From: Acanthaster planci
Lineage: Eukaryota; Echinodermata; Asteroidea; Valvatida; Acanthasteridae
DNA length: 60,000 bases
Direction of reading: 5' to 3'
NCBI RefSeq assembly: GCF_001949145.1
Contig: NW_019091398.1
Location: forward strand, 962,836-1,022,835
This document shows positions 35,701 to 46,639 of the stretch, in pieces (within the stretch, counting starts at the first letter, position 1; every line of letters begins with the position of its first letter). The position numbers and the translations under genes are program-made. The notes under the pieces are model-generated. The model worked only from the letters and a program-made list of their open reading frames with translations, did not search any database and was not told the origin of the DNA.

Positions 35701-38700
35701 TCGTGACCGACCGATTTACATGTTGGTGGAAGCGCGTTTGCCGGTATGTCAGTGGGATAAATCTGTGCCATGGACAGGGGATTAGGGTGACTTATATTAA
35801 AAAAATGCTCCTCTGTGGAAATTACTGTAGACAATCTGACTGTAGTGGGCGCGCCGTCCATGATACACATTTGCATTTTATGCCCCCCTTACAGCCCTAA
35901 ACATCACATCAAGACGGCGTATGTAAGTAAATGTTTGGTATTGGGAAGCTCAAAACCGCCTCAAACTCTTTTTTTTTCTTACCAAGAAAAATGTTTGAAG
36001 GTGGGGGATGGGTGAGTCTCCAATTGCCAATACCCCCCTCCAAAAAGTGAGGGAATTCTCTCTAAATTCCAAAGAGTGAAAAGTAAGTTTTTTAATGAAA
36101 ATGTACAATAGGGGTCATACGTTTTAGAGTGAAACTTCTTTAGTCACAAAGATCGAGTTTTCACTGGAGCTTCGACTGATGAAGTAATTTCATTCTAAGA
36201 GTATTTCAATCTAATGTGAGAGTGATTTTAATCTCGTTCCAATTTTCACTCTTACGGATTTAGAGAGTTTCCACGGGATTTCTGCCTCTTGTGCGTTTGT
36301 CATGTTAGGGAAAACGTACGTTTACCCACCTGGCCAATAGATTGGTGTGTAGCCTTTCCATTGGATATCTTCCCCTGACCCGACTGTTGGATCCATGATA
36401 CCTACGTTAACACGTTCACCATCTACGGTAAATGTAGATATTGTAGGAAAGTGTGTATCGTATGGGTATCATCATGCAATCAGAATCACTAGCTTGTCCT
36501 TTTGGTACAGGTACATTAAATTTCAGTATGCAGCAGCAAAATTACTGGGAAATTATTTTCAGCGGAGATACAACACATTCTGATGTAGAATTTGATGCAT
36601 TTTAATTTTTGCTGTTGTTGTGGTAGGCCTATGATCATCAGCATGGGACAAGTGTTTTTTCCTCTTAAGTGGCAAAAGCTTAACTTAGGCTAGGATATCA
36701 AAGATTTTGTAACATGTATAGTTTGTTGTATGCAAACTTACCTTGCAATTGTCTAAGTAGAAGAAGTCCTACCCTGTCCCCTGAGGGTAAAAATTTGACA
36801 GGACCCTGGCAAGGAGTCACACACAAAAACATCGAGCAAAGTAGACACTATTTTGTCCATGCAATATTAAACTATAAGCTTTTAAAGATATTAGTTATAG
36901 TATAACAGAGGGGTCTTTGGGCTTTTCAAGTGGTCTGATTTCTTCACTGAGTACATATTTTAGTCTGACATTTTAGACTCGTTGGCAATCATTCACTTTT
37001 GTCTTGCATAATTATAATGATACTCGTTTAATTAACGAAAAATAATGTAAAAGCTGCCAAAAACTAAGTTGTTACTAAAATTGATGTCCTTGGTATTTAG
37101 TTAAAACAGCAGCGGACTGGTTTAGTTCTATAATTATAATCTCATGAATTCATGTAAAGCGCTGCGTGCCATTAAACCTACTGAAATTCCCTGGAATGTT
37201 AGATTGCTGATGATGTCAAAAAGTGTTGTTGCCGTCACACTGTCGTACGAGAAATCTTTAAGCGTTCTTGATGAATCTGCAATAGAAAGTCACAGCATGT
37301 GAAAATGTCCATAAAGACAAAGTTTGTGGCTTTGTGAACTGAACTTGCATTTCCTTTCAAATAAGTAGAATTAAAAACACAACATGCCTTAATGAACAGC
37401 TGTGCTACATTAACCTTTGTTGATATATTACTGGTATTTTTGAATTTTCAAACTTGCTCCCCTGCATTCATTTGTCTTTAGTAGTCGTTAGGAACAATGG
37501 TGATTGTCAGTTGCATAAGCTGAAGATCTCTGTCCAATACCAGCGCGTGTTAATTGTGGATTCAGAACCAAAATTTTAGGTATGAGGATGCGAATATGCA
37601 TGTTTTGTGTCGAGTTTGAAATGTTAGAATGTAACCCTCTATGCCCTTCCTGAAGTGTGAGACCACATTTTGGGGCATTATACACGCTTCTAGAAAGAAG
37701 GTACATAACATAGACCGAAACTCGCCTTTCGTTGTTTTTGGCAGAGTCTTTTATGTAGATAGTTATTAAGTGAACTTGAAGCAAACCATTACTAAAGCAA
37801 ACCATTACTTAGCAGACGGAGTTGCCGCTCCGCTTCGTGGAGTGCGAGTGCCGCCGTCCACACACTGTCATAGGTAAACGAAATCTCAACAAAGCCCGTC
37901 ATTGTTTCCGGATCAGCATTTCCAGATATGGCTTTGAATCGTTCCAAAAATTCACTGGTGGACTGTTAGAGAGGAGGAGAAAGGGATTATAGTCAGCAAC
38001 CAGTATTGCGTATTTCAATGTTATTCAAAAATATGAGTTTTTTGTTTTATGGATACGGATCTTTATGACAAACTACAAAATAACGACTAAATGTTTTTGC
38101 AGCTTAGTTAATGAGTTGTTAAACGAAAGATGGAAACTTACCATTCCTGAGAGGGAAGGAGCTCGATTGATGTCAGGCGGCAGACTTTCGGCAATTATGC
38201 CGAAGTAATTGGCTGTGGAGGTATCCATTTGTTCTGGCGTGCAGTCTACAGCATCGTCTGGATCCCGCCACCAGTGCCATTGCATCCAGTCTAGACACAT
38301 AATACAGATCTGATTCACGTCTGACAAATATGGGATTCTGCGCTAACAAAAGGTTTGACTGTACGGTCGGTATATGGTAGCACTCGCGTCCATCGGAAAT
38401 TCACGAAGCAGCTACCCATAACCAAGCAATCACCTACAAACTGTTGAGCGTCAGTCACTGGACATAAAACACAATATGGACTTCTCATAGGGGATATATA
38501 AATTAAGGTATAGATATTGCAAGTCGCGAAAGAAGCAACAGTACAGATCATGCAAGCAAATACCAGGGGTAGGGATGGGCTATTGACTTTCCCCCCCCAC
38601 ACACACACACTCACGTATATTTTTGGAGAGCAAAAAATAAAGGGATTGTGAGAAAAGTTTTTCAGACTTCCAACGACTAAAATGCATTCAATATGATTAA

Positions 38701-41700
38701 GTAGGAGACTGCAATTTTCAAAAGCCATAAATAAGCCATTCTGAATACATGTTACATATGTACATCAATATGATGCGCAATTATAGAGTCCTTATGGTGT
38801 CATCCCTCGCATTTCAAATTTTCATGGCCAGGCAAGCCAACCCCCCCGCTTACGCCACTGGTACAGATTCCACAGGCGCTATATTGTTTTGGCACCAAAC
38901 AACCTACCAATCCTAAAAGGTAAGCTACCAACCTGGCAAAATCCAAACGTATTTGGCGCCATACAGCTTGTGGTGATAGACTGCACAAAAAACCCTTCTT
39001 GCCATGTTGTCATAGAACGCCCCCACTATTATGCGAGCTCCTACATTCTTTAGAGAGACCAGAGAAACATTTCCTTTTTAAAATATCCATCTCCCCCAGA
39101 ACCTCTGAAGAATGTGTGCCAGGCAAAATTGCGTGCAGGACACATACATGTGTGTATATTTCAAAATACGCGAAAAAGTCTCATTTTATCTATCGCAAAT
39201 GTCAAAGTAGGTAATTATTTTCTTGTAGTGTAAATTTGTTTGAATAGTACGTGTTCATCTTGCCTTGATATTTTCAATCTGTGTGGTCGGGTTATCGATG
39301 AAACTTTCTGCAGCGATCACCTCAATGCCTGCTTTTTTAGCGCCACGATGGAAGTCTGCCATGGTCTGCGAATCCCAAAACACACATAAAAAAAGATTTC
39401 ACGAACGTCTCTCGTTCAAGATCAACCTGAAACAGGAATCTGACATAGCATAAAAATGGCTCTTGTGACGGACCAAATAGACCCACTGTCGTAAGTTCTT
39501 ATTCTTTGATGAAGTCCATGTTGTAAACTAGACACGTAACAGCTGTGAGGGCCTGTTCCATTCTTTAAAATACAAATGAATTTTTTTCAAAGGTACTGTG
39601 TTCATTCAACCGTGGTAAACGTGTAAGATGTCATGACAGTCAGTGAACTTATCCTTATTCCTTTATCCTTATCCTTTCATTTCTTCAATCAATTATTTTT
39701 CATGTTAACTTGTACTATGACGTTGATTTTTTTTATGGAAACGGCAAATGTATATTGTTATTATTCTTATCCTTCCTTCGTCTCTGGTCAAAAAGGCCTG
39801 CAATACAGAATTTGCATCCTGTACACTTGGTCAAAAATGTCAACACTTGGAAGTATTTAACTTATGAGGTAGAGGCCAGTTCGTACTTGGTGCACAAACG
39901 CTAATTTGTGACTTCAAATTTGTGACATCCATTCGCGTTGTGAATTCGCAAAAGTTGAACACATTTCAATTCGAGCGAAATGTTGTTTCGTTTTCACATT
40001 CGCCTGTAGTATAAACAGGCCTGAAAGTGATTTCCGAATTTATTTTATAAAGCCACATTAGCACTTTTGTCGTTATTGTTTCTAAAACTACGAATCCAAT
40101 TCTGCAGTGCATGTGAATTGATTGAAAACGTTATTACATGCAGAGTATGATAGGTAAACATGTGACAAAAAATTATAGACATATTGACACACATTTACTG
40201 TGGATGAATAAACACAGGTTAAAGACAGCCATGTTCCCTTCTATTCTTCTTTTTCAATACGTGATCATTTTCATGATTCCTCACTCTTGTGCGTATCCTG
40301 CTTTACTTTCGTCATAATACAAAGCGTTTTGATTAGTCAGCAGATTGCAATTTTTCGTTGTCACCTACTTGGCAGGAAGGCTGAAACCTACCAGGGAAAA
40401 GATAGACGCCGATTGATGAATCGTGGCCACTTTCTTCCATTTGAATTCTCTACACAGTGCGATCCTGACAGCATTTATCACAAAGTCTGTTGGGGGCAGG
40501 CGAAAAAACCTCGGGAAAAGAGCCCGGTTGGACAGTTTGGGAGAGGTGGAGGCATACGATATCTTTGAATATAAAGGAAAAAAATGTTAAAATATAAGCC
40601 TTCAGCGGGGCTCCTGTTCAGTGGTAAGCAATCTACGTTCTGAATTGAAGCAAAGATAAATTTCCATTCTGCCCTTTTAGTAGAACATATAGGGGAAGGC
40701 ACCTTATCTGATTACCCACTGCTGCTTAGTGTTAAGTCTTTCAGAGCAAAATGCCGTCCTATACGAAGCGTTTTGGTAATACATTGTAATTCCAGAAAAA
40801 CTGCTCACTTTAATGCTTTATCGAATTTGGCCTGATTTAGTAGCGTTGCACCCATATCAACAATACGATAATATATTACATCCACGCTATGAAGATGGAC
40901 CATTCACCATGAAAACATTGTTTATTATGAACAGTGGTAAGCAGTCGGACCGGGTTACGACGGCAAGTTCGATATTCCTGGCATGGTTCAAACATATCTC
41001 TGATTGTTCGTCCAACTAAGATCATTACTAAACCTTTATCTATCGTTAAAGCCTTTATTTAGTTCTCTGTGATGTCCAGTGCTGCAGTCGAGACCATTAC
41101 AAGACCTTTCACATGACAAGACACAAGACCATGCTCAAAACCATCCAAAAGACCAGCCACTATACAGGTGGAAGAGTGACAAGGAAATGTGTTGTACTTC
41201 TTTTTAATCGATTGTGACTTGAGTTCAGACTGGAGGTCTGGTGTTGGTTGTGTGGGTTTTTAAGATATCTCGACTAGAACACTAGTGTTGCCATTGTCCT
41301 TTCCTATTAAATTTGACTTTCCCCAGTCTTTGTTGATCTGTATACTGCATTGTGAAAATGATATAATAGTGTTGGTATTTTAGATACAATAACTAAACAT
41401 GTCAAACCTGGATAAGGTTCCAGTGATGTGACGCTTGTGCAGTTGGTTCGGTTCCAACAGAACAGAACGCTCCGATTATCATAATTTTGGTGGTTGTGTG
41501 GTTGTATAACTCACTGAACATTTCATTCACAGCTATCCCGCCATCACACTGGGGACAAATGGGAAAATGGGTTGGTCGTCCTTTAATTGATTTATAATTT
41601 ATGCATGACGATTTTAAAACTAACTAACTAGTTTTTAACTTTAAAACTAACTAACTAGTTTTTAACTAACAGATATTGACGTCAACAAAAGATATAACCT

Positions 41701-44489
41701 GACAGTAGTAAATGCAAGTTTAAAAGTGTTTTCTAAGGTGACTTTGCAATTTACCAATTTATTACGTATCATTATGCCCCAGTAATATCATTCACTTATA
41801 GTACATTTGTCTAAGTTAGTGCAATTATTCGTATTTACTGTGATAAGAATGGACATTTTTTAAAGGTAAACGTGTGTTGTCAATGCAAAGCCATAAGGAA
41901 AAATGGAATGGTCGATAATTATCTGTAAACATGTGGGTGTATAAGAGTACGCTGGAGTCGAATAGGGCTTTGTATGACCGCGAACAACTATTTCTATGAT
42001 TTCCATCCTTGAAATGGTTGTTCGCAGTACCCGCTGCTACATCTGATTCGAACCAGTCGACTGACACCGGCAAAGCTCGGTGGTCGAGTGGTTAAAAAGT
42101 TTGCACTAGTAAGCAGGAGGTGGTGGGTTCGAGTCCCATCCGAATACGTTTGTGGTTTTTTCACAAGCCTTTGGCTGCATACACTGAGTGTACATTGTTG
42201 AAATAGACGTCGGGCAGGGAAAAAGCTCCAAAATCGATTTAAAGACAATTGTAATTATGTTACCACTGCTACTTTCACCTTTATCGTTGAGTCAGTTGTC
42301 TTTATACCATCAACATCAAATATTAACAAAATTTAATGAATTTTGAGAAGATTCTTCTGGGCACTTTCCTCGTTTGGTTTTGTTGTGCGTCCTAGCACAC
42401 AGACAAAGCAGTGTCAAACTCCGGAAGGCGTCTGTTTATATTTGACGTAAGATTAAGTTGGGGACAAAATCAAACGTCCAAGCAAAGGCATGTGTCTGCA
42501 CTGATTGATTAGATGTGCATCTTTGCCCTTTTGAATGAAATCGTTGTGAGGTTTCAAGAGAAAGCTGATTTTGGTATTGAGCTGTACTCGTTCGTAATCG
42601 TAACCAATATGCGCCCATCAATTGCAGCCTGATATTTATTTCATACACACTAAGCAGCCCTATACCATAAACTTATTAATAGCAGCAATAAATGTCTCTT
42701 TCTGAGAATAATGCACCACCAAGATACACTTAGCTGCCAGCTTTCGAGAAGCTTATATATTCGATTTCGTTTTAAGATTAGGAGAAAGCACTGATGTGTC
42801 ATCCGATTTAACCAAATTATAACCCAAATGAACAATTCAACCAAAAACATTCATTTTTGTAGGCGCTTTTCCAAGGCGTGTGTTTGGTCATTCGTTTTCA
42901 TTACTTGGGAGGAATTTCTGTTATTAAGTGCAATCTAAAACACACACTGTTAAAATTTTTCTTTAAAATGTTAATGATATGAATACAGTTGACCTATGTG
43001 TACAGGAGACACTTCGCTGATGTTCTTCGACAGCAACCTTTCGCTAATATGTACACACTATTTCCAGAAATGGCAGAGTGATCGCTACGCGAGAGTGTTT
43101 AATGTCAATTGAAGCGTATGCAGTGAAAGAACCATACCAAAACGTTAAAACATGTGTCAAGATATGGGATACTCAATATTTCATTATCACAATTACACAA
43201 ACGAAATGCCAAAGCGTCAGTTTAAGATATAAAGATCCAAAAAATGAAAGTACAGAAAACAACGACCAATTCATCCAAAATATACAGGAAACAGACAGGA
43301 TTAACAGAAGATGAAAGATTTGACTGAGAAAAATTGTCTATTTCAGTTCATTTGCCTCTTTTCGTTTTGTTTAGTTTTGTTTTGAAGTTTTGTTTTGACA
43401 TTTGTTTATCTTTAATTTGAATATTTACTTTATAAAACTGATTGCCTCTTCACAAAATTAGAAATAAGAAATCAGCTTTGCTAATTGAATGACGATTGTA
43501 CTAAAGGAATCCGAATGACTCAAAACGAAATTGAATGCCTGAGTTCCGAATTCGAAACACAGTAAAACCTTGAGTTGAAGTATGGCTCTAATTCGAACAC
43601 ATGAAAATTAAATTGGCTTTTCGTTTGCCAAAATTGACCAGGAAAACCTGTATCAAAAACATCGATGCCCCACCAATACATTATCTGCGTTTATTTGGTG
43701 AGAATGTTGTATGCGACACAGAGTTGGTAATTATATCTTACACACAAAGCCTAATTGTATGCCCTTAATAGACAACACGACATTAATTTTGATAATTCCA
43801 AAGAGTATTTTTTTCATCTTGCTTTTAGTCTTTGAAGAAGTGCTTTTATTTTTAATTTATTGTAATTTTACCTACATATTAGTCTAGTCAGTTTTATTTA
43901 TTACAATTGACTGTCTTTATTTTAAAACTAAGAGTAATAACACTTCATTTCCATTCTACGCAGAAATAGATCGACAAATGACACATTTTCCCAATAAGCA
44001 AGCAGAAAAATTAGATTTGTAGATGTATTACCCGTTTCGTGGTTGTGGGGAGAAGAGGTTCAAAGCATTTCCTTTTTAAAAAACTATTAGGGTTAATTAA
44101 GACAATCAGGTTCTTCACAGTAGAAATTTTTATCCTTCCATGAGCTTCTATTTAACCAACTTGGCATTTTAGTTTATATCAGCATATAAAGTGAAGAATA
44201 AAAATCATCTTGAAAATATATTTGAATTTAAAAGTGAAAAAGAAAATTGCCTCACCGCTGAATCCCTTGGTATGATGACAATCTCATAGTCTGGTAGAAT
44301 GTCTGGATTTTCATTGATGTCTTGCAAGGCCAGCTGAGCTGCAGGCTGGATGGCCTGATCCTGTGAGTACGGGCCACCGAGCGGGAACAATCCAAGGAGG
44401 TACAGCTTGGTCCTATTCGACCCGTAGACGACAGGAACTGCGTTGGTGATAACGAGGCAGAATGCCATGAAGGACACCCGTAGGAACAT
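29683..44489 (-). CDS. GABA-B-like class C G-protein-coupled receptor (18 exons)
   Basis: Exons in coding order: 44256-44489, 41408-41548, 40392-40562, 39264-39365, 38933-39047, 38142-38290, 37809-37962, 37182-37276, 36742-36805, 36330-36422, 35493-35644, 32581-32713, 31932-32039, 31144-31266, 30862-31045, 30323-30471, 29925-30077, 29683-29727. The sum is 2365 bp, about 788 codons. Each exon aligns in order with GABA-B receptor subunits: signal peptide, Venus-flytrap ligand domain, short linker without a Cys-rich domain (as in GABA-B, unlike mGluR), seven TM segments and a coiled-coil tail. All intron phases agree except at exon 10/11, where the sequence is one G too long; intron 4 appears to be GC-AG. 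It is expected at the plasma membrane as an obligate dimer coupled to Gi/o (family knowledge). Whether it is an R1-type, R2-type or lineage-specific subunit needs a tree. Confidence 0.85.
29925..30077 (-). CDS. Coiled-coil cytoplasmic tail exon of the GABA-B-like receptor (exon 17)
   Basis: 51 codons, phase 0 at both ends, following the FFPK end of TM7. It has a Gln/Ser/Thr-rich linker and then [18 protein letters not shown], with Leu/Ile at heptad positions, in the place where GABA-B subunits carry their dimerising coiled coil. The helix is only about three heptads, shorter than in vertebrate GABA-B subunits. No R-S-R-R ER-retention motif is visible. The terminal exon 29683-29727 adds 14 residues, Gly/Ser-rich, then TGA. 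Confidence 0.8.
30323..35644 (-). CDS. Seven-transmembrane exons 11-16 of the GABA-B-like receptor
   Basis: Exon 11 gives the linker (GGTPPIDF) and TM1 ending FNIRYRKLR. Exon 12 opens with [11 protein letters not shown], matching the S-x-P-x-x-N-N intracellular loop of GABA-B subunits, and carries TM2 and the conserved Cys of FVGMCK. Exon 13 holds TM3 ([18 protein letters not shown]), matching the F-S-L-x-x-G-x-M-F-x-K-x-W-R/W-V-H family signature. Exon 14 is TM4 ([16 protein letters not shown]). Exon 15 contributes ECL2 with Cys (RMLCES) and TM5. Exon 16 carries TM6-TM7 with the class C FxPK ending (FFPK). All acceptors and donors fit phase 0, 1 or 2 joins without stops. Confidence 0.85.
32850..33338 (-). 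other. 162-codon intronic open frame with hydrophobic segments, unrecognised
   Basis: Lies in intron 11 of the GABA-B-like gene on the same strand. The C-terminal half has two hydrophobic stretches ([18 protein letters not shown], then [17 protein letters not shown]). The YKPK ending is faintly like the xPK end of class C TM7, and the region could be a very old copy of exon 16 or a chance frame. There is no clear splice site pair. Confidence 0.15.
33340..35492. other. Intron 11 of the GABA-B-like gene (upstream part), T-rich on plus strand
   Basis: Several poly(T) runs (34940, 35040, 35110, 35170) and no exon seen. Nothing else recognised. Confidence 0.4.
36330..44489 (-). CDS. Signal peptide and Venus-flytrap exons 1-10 of the GABA-B-like receptor
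   Basis: Exon 1 encodes a hydrophobic signal peptide (about residues 1-23), then [12 protein letters not shown], then [15 protein letters not shown]. Exon 2 continues CDGG...[14 protein letters not shown]; exon 3 has [13 protein letters not shown]...FPRFFR and FKWKKVATI; exon 4 KKAGIEVI; exon 5 [18 protein letters not shown] and KYVWILP; exon 6 DWMQWHWW; exon 7 FLERF...[13 protein letters not shown]; exon 8 LKDFSYDS; exon 9 [13 protein letters not shown]; exon 10 VNVGIMDPT. Of the known GABA contacts of GABBR1 (literature), the Ser of Y-A-S-T-S-P and the Glu of FVEIS are kept, but the His of F-F-R-x-H-P is Pro and the Tyr of G-W-Y is Met. The ligand may therefore differ from GABA (inference). 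Confidence 0.85.
38566..38860 (+). mobile_element. hAT-like non-autonomous element (MITE), copy 2
   Basis: Same internal order as the copy at 19.84-20.21 kb: GGGATGGGCTATTG, GAGCAAAAAAT, TTTTTCAGACTTCCAACGAC, GCCATAAATAAGCC, ACATCAATATGA, then ATTTCAAATTTTCATGGCCA. It ends at CTTACGCCACTG, the exact complement of a CAGTGGCGTAAG terminus. The left end is truncated. It lies in intron 5 of the GABA-B-like gene, antisense to it, 72 bp from exon 5. Confidence 0.65.
41617..41667 (+). repeat. Short tandem duplication with internal dyad symmetry
   Basis: TTAAAACTAACTAACTAGTT is repeated directly twice; within each unit AAAACTA...TAGTTTT is a dyad. It lies in intron 1 of the GABA-B-like gene. Confidence 0.7.
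42066..42235 (+). mobile_element. tRNA-derived SINE
   Basis: GCTCGGTGGTCGAGTGG (A-box type) is followed 45 bases later by GGGTTCGAGTCCC (a good B box). The tRNA-like head has a poor acceptor stem and no convincing anticodon loop, and is followed by an unrelated 90-bp body (GGTTTTTTCACAAGCCTTTG...), so it is a SINE rather than a functional tRNA gene. It lies in intron 1 of the GABA-B-like gene. Confidence 0.65.
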
Positions 44490-46120
44490 TTTCTCGTCTC
44501 ACTGATAATTCACTCCAAACACGGCTGGGCAGGTATTAGACAGTCCGTTTTATACCTGATGCAAGAGTCGACACTGATGAAACAACCAAACCGTACGTCA
44601 TGGCATTAACAGCACTCCCCCCCCATACACACAAAAAAAAGAGAAAATGAAAAGAAAAATAATGGATAAAAGAAACAGGAAACGGTCTCAAATCATCCAG
44701 AAAGTTTTGAAAGAATGAAAACAATCTCAACGAAAACAAAAAATTACTTGCCTTTCAGGTCCATTGTTTGTTTAGATGATTGTTCGACGGGTAGTGTAAG
44801 ATATTTTGCTTATGGTGTCAAACAACGCATTCCCCTTATGAAAATCAGCTTTAACGAAACTTTCTGAACAATCTATATTTTACACGTTCAGCGTATAGGA
44901 TGGCGACAGGATTTAAGAAATGCGTTCAATATTTACATGAAGCAGTTAAATTTGGGTTTGGAGCAAAACCAACTGATCTTTTGGTAAATGTAAAGCAATT
45001 AACTTCAAAAGTTTCAGCTATCTTTTAATCATTGTGGAAACACAGAGGAATCCTTTCAAAGTTACAGACAGAAGACCGATGTCATTGCTGCTTGTTTCTA
45101 AGAACACAACGCAAAGGTAAGCGCATTTTTACATATTTTGTAAGTTTGATCCAGTATATATACTCTGAATGGCAAGTAACCTGATTTAAATCAACGCTTT
45201 GTAAGGAGGATATTAAAATCGAATTCAAACTTTTACATTTAAATACGAAATAAAGAATCGTCGTCATTGGAATAGTAGTCATATCGGTTCATTTTTTTAC
45301 GTTTGTTTGTTGTCTATTTTGTTGAATCCATTGGCCTCTGTGTTTTGGCTTTTTTACTTTTTTTTTACAGACACCAGAATCATCATCAGCGGATGTAAAC
45401 TGCATGAAAACAGCTTCCAGTTTCAGTCAAAATCTGTTCAATTTCAGATTTTTGGATAATTGGAAACTTAAATTGAAATTTATTGCTTAAGCAGTTTGAC
45501 CCCGAATAAACCTCGCGGTTACTTAAAGCTGTGGAGGTCTGGAGCAAGGGTGGAGGAACCAATCAGAGTATGAGTGCAGGACATTTCGCACTTAATTGAT
45601 ATGCAAATTAAGACTTTGCTTCTTTGCTTTTGCATACGCTGTCAATTCGAAGATTTTATCGAGTGCTGTTCAGATAAAGGTACAACAACATTGGTGTTGT
45701 CGTAACGTCTCCAAGATTATTTTCAAGTTGACTTCATTCAGAGGGCGCAACGCACGCTTTCAGCTCCTTGCTTCATTATCCTTTGTCAAAACAGGAAACT
45801 CTTTATGCCTGTGCTGTGTTTTCCTTTCTATCGTTCTTGTTGACATTACTGTATAGTGCACGTGGCTCCATTCTACTTTTTTTGTGAAAAGTAAGAGTGT
45901 AACCTCAAAGAAAACGTACCTTTTCTGTGCGCGTTATTTTATTCCTTTCAACAAGAAGCACCATCAAAATGAAGAATTCTGCAATGGAACTTACTTGCGA
46001 TACAAATCTTTATTGAAGTCTGCAATGGAACTCACTCGCAATACAAACCTTTTTTTGAAGTTACTGTGGGAAAATGAGGATCATACTCGTAGTTTAAATT
46101 CTAATCACAGTGGCGAAAAT
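44490..46120 (-). promoter_or_regulatory. Upstream flank of the GABA-B-like gene, duplicated at 52.8-54.3 kb
   Basis: Parts of this flank (45630-45860 and 45880-46120) are recognisably similar to 52833-53065 and 54180-54310, for example TTTATCGAGTG...GTTCAG, GATTATTTTCA(A/G)GTTG and TTCTGTG(C/T)G(C/A)GTTATTTTATTC. It probably includes the promoter and 5' UTR of the minus-strand receptor. No TATA box can be assigned with confidence. Confidence 0.5.
45978..46059 (+). repeat. 41-bp tandem duplication, two copies
   Basis: TCTGCAATGGAACTTACTTG...TTGAAG is followed directly by TCTGCAATGGAACTCACTCG...TTGAAG, a period of 41 bp with a few substitutions. The relic copy at 54.2 kb does not show the duplication. 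Confidence 0.85.
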
Positions 46121-46396
46121 TGATTCCCCAAACGATATATGCTTTGGATTTTAAAGGCAAATTTGAAGTTATCATTAAATGAATACTTATTTTTTTAACA
46201 TCGGATCAATCGCGCGGTCCCCTCTTTTTTTCACAGTTTGGTGATTTTTTTAGTCAGCTTCTGACGCTCATGTGCGTCTTGGCATCATTTCAAAATGTTC
46301 TCCTTGCCGTCAAGGCATTTTGAGACGGCCACCCTGCTTTCTTCACATTATTTGCTTTAAGTCCAACGCATCGTCTCATCCTCCTAATAGTGAAAT

Positions 46397-46639
46397 TCAT
46401 CTTCGAGAGAAGGATTTAAGTGGAAACAGAAAGGAAAGACCCAGAGATCCTTCATCAGGTACTTGTGATTGTCTCTTGCAGACTGGACACGTCACCTTGC
46501 CTGTCCCGGGCGTCTGTTTGCTCATCATCTCATCTAGACAGTTCAGGCAGAAAGTATGCAGACAGTTCAGTATCGTGGTATCCATGTAACGACAGCAGCA
46601 GATTAGACAATGTGGGTATCCCTGACCTATACGTATGTT
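46397..46639 (-). CDS. TRIM-type RING finger exon (partial or orphan)
   Basis: Open frame reading HCLICCCRY, then NCLHTFCLNCL, then VTCPVCKRQSQVPDEG: Cys-x2-Cys, Cys-x-His-x2-Cys-x2-Cys and Cys-x2-Cys in the C3HC4 order and spacing of a RING domain, with the CLHTFC and VP-x-x-G signatures of TRIM E3 ubiquitin ligases. It has no in-frame Met ahead of the first Cys pair; CAG|GGA at about 46621 could be the acceptor. After VPDEG the sequence runs to TGA within about 20 codons, and no B-box, coiled-coil or C-terminal domain follows. So it is either one exon of a gene I cannot complete or a TRIM pseudogene fragment. Confidence 0.6.
   Translation of the reverse strand, partial: NIRIGQGYPHCLICCCRYMDTTILNCLHTFCLNCLDEMMSKQTPGTGKVTCPVCKRQSQVPDEGSLGLSFLFPLKSFSRR

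Noticed and set aside
42072-42148. tRNA gene
   Set aside because: Promoter boxes are present, but the acceptor stem pairs imperfectly and there is no clear anticodon arm; the sequence continues into a SINE body.
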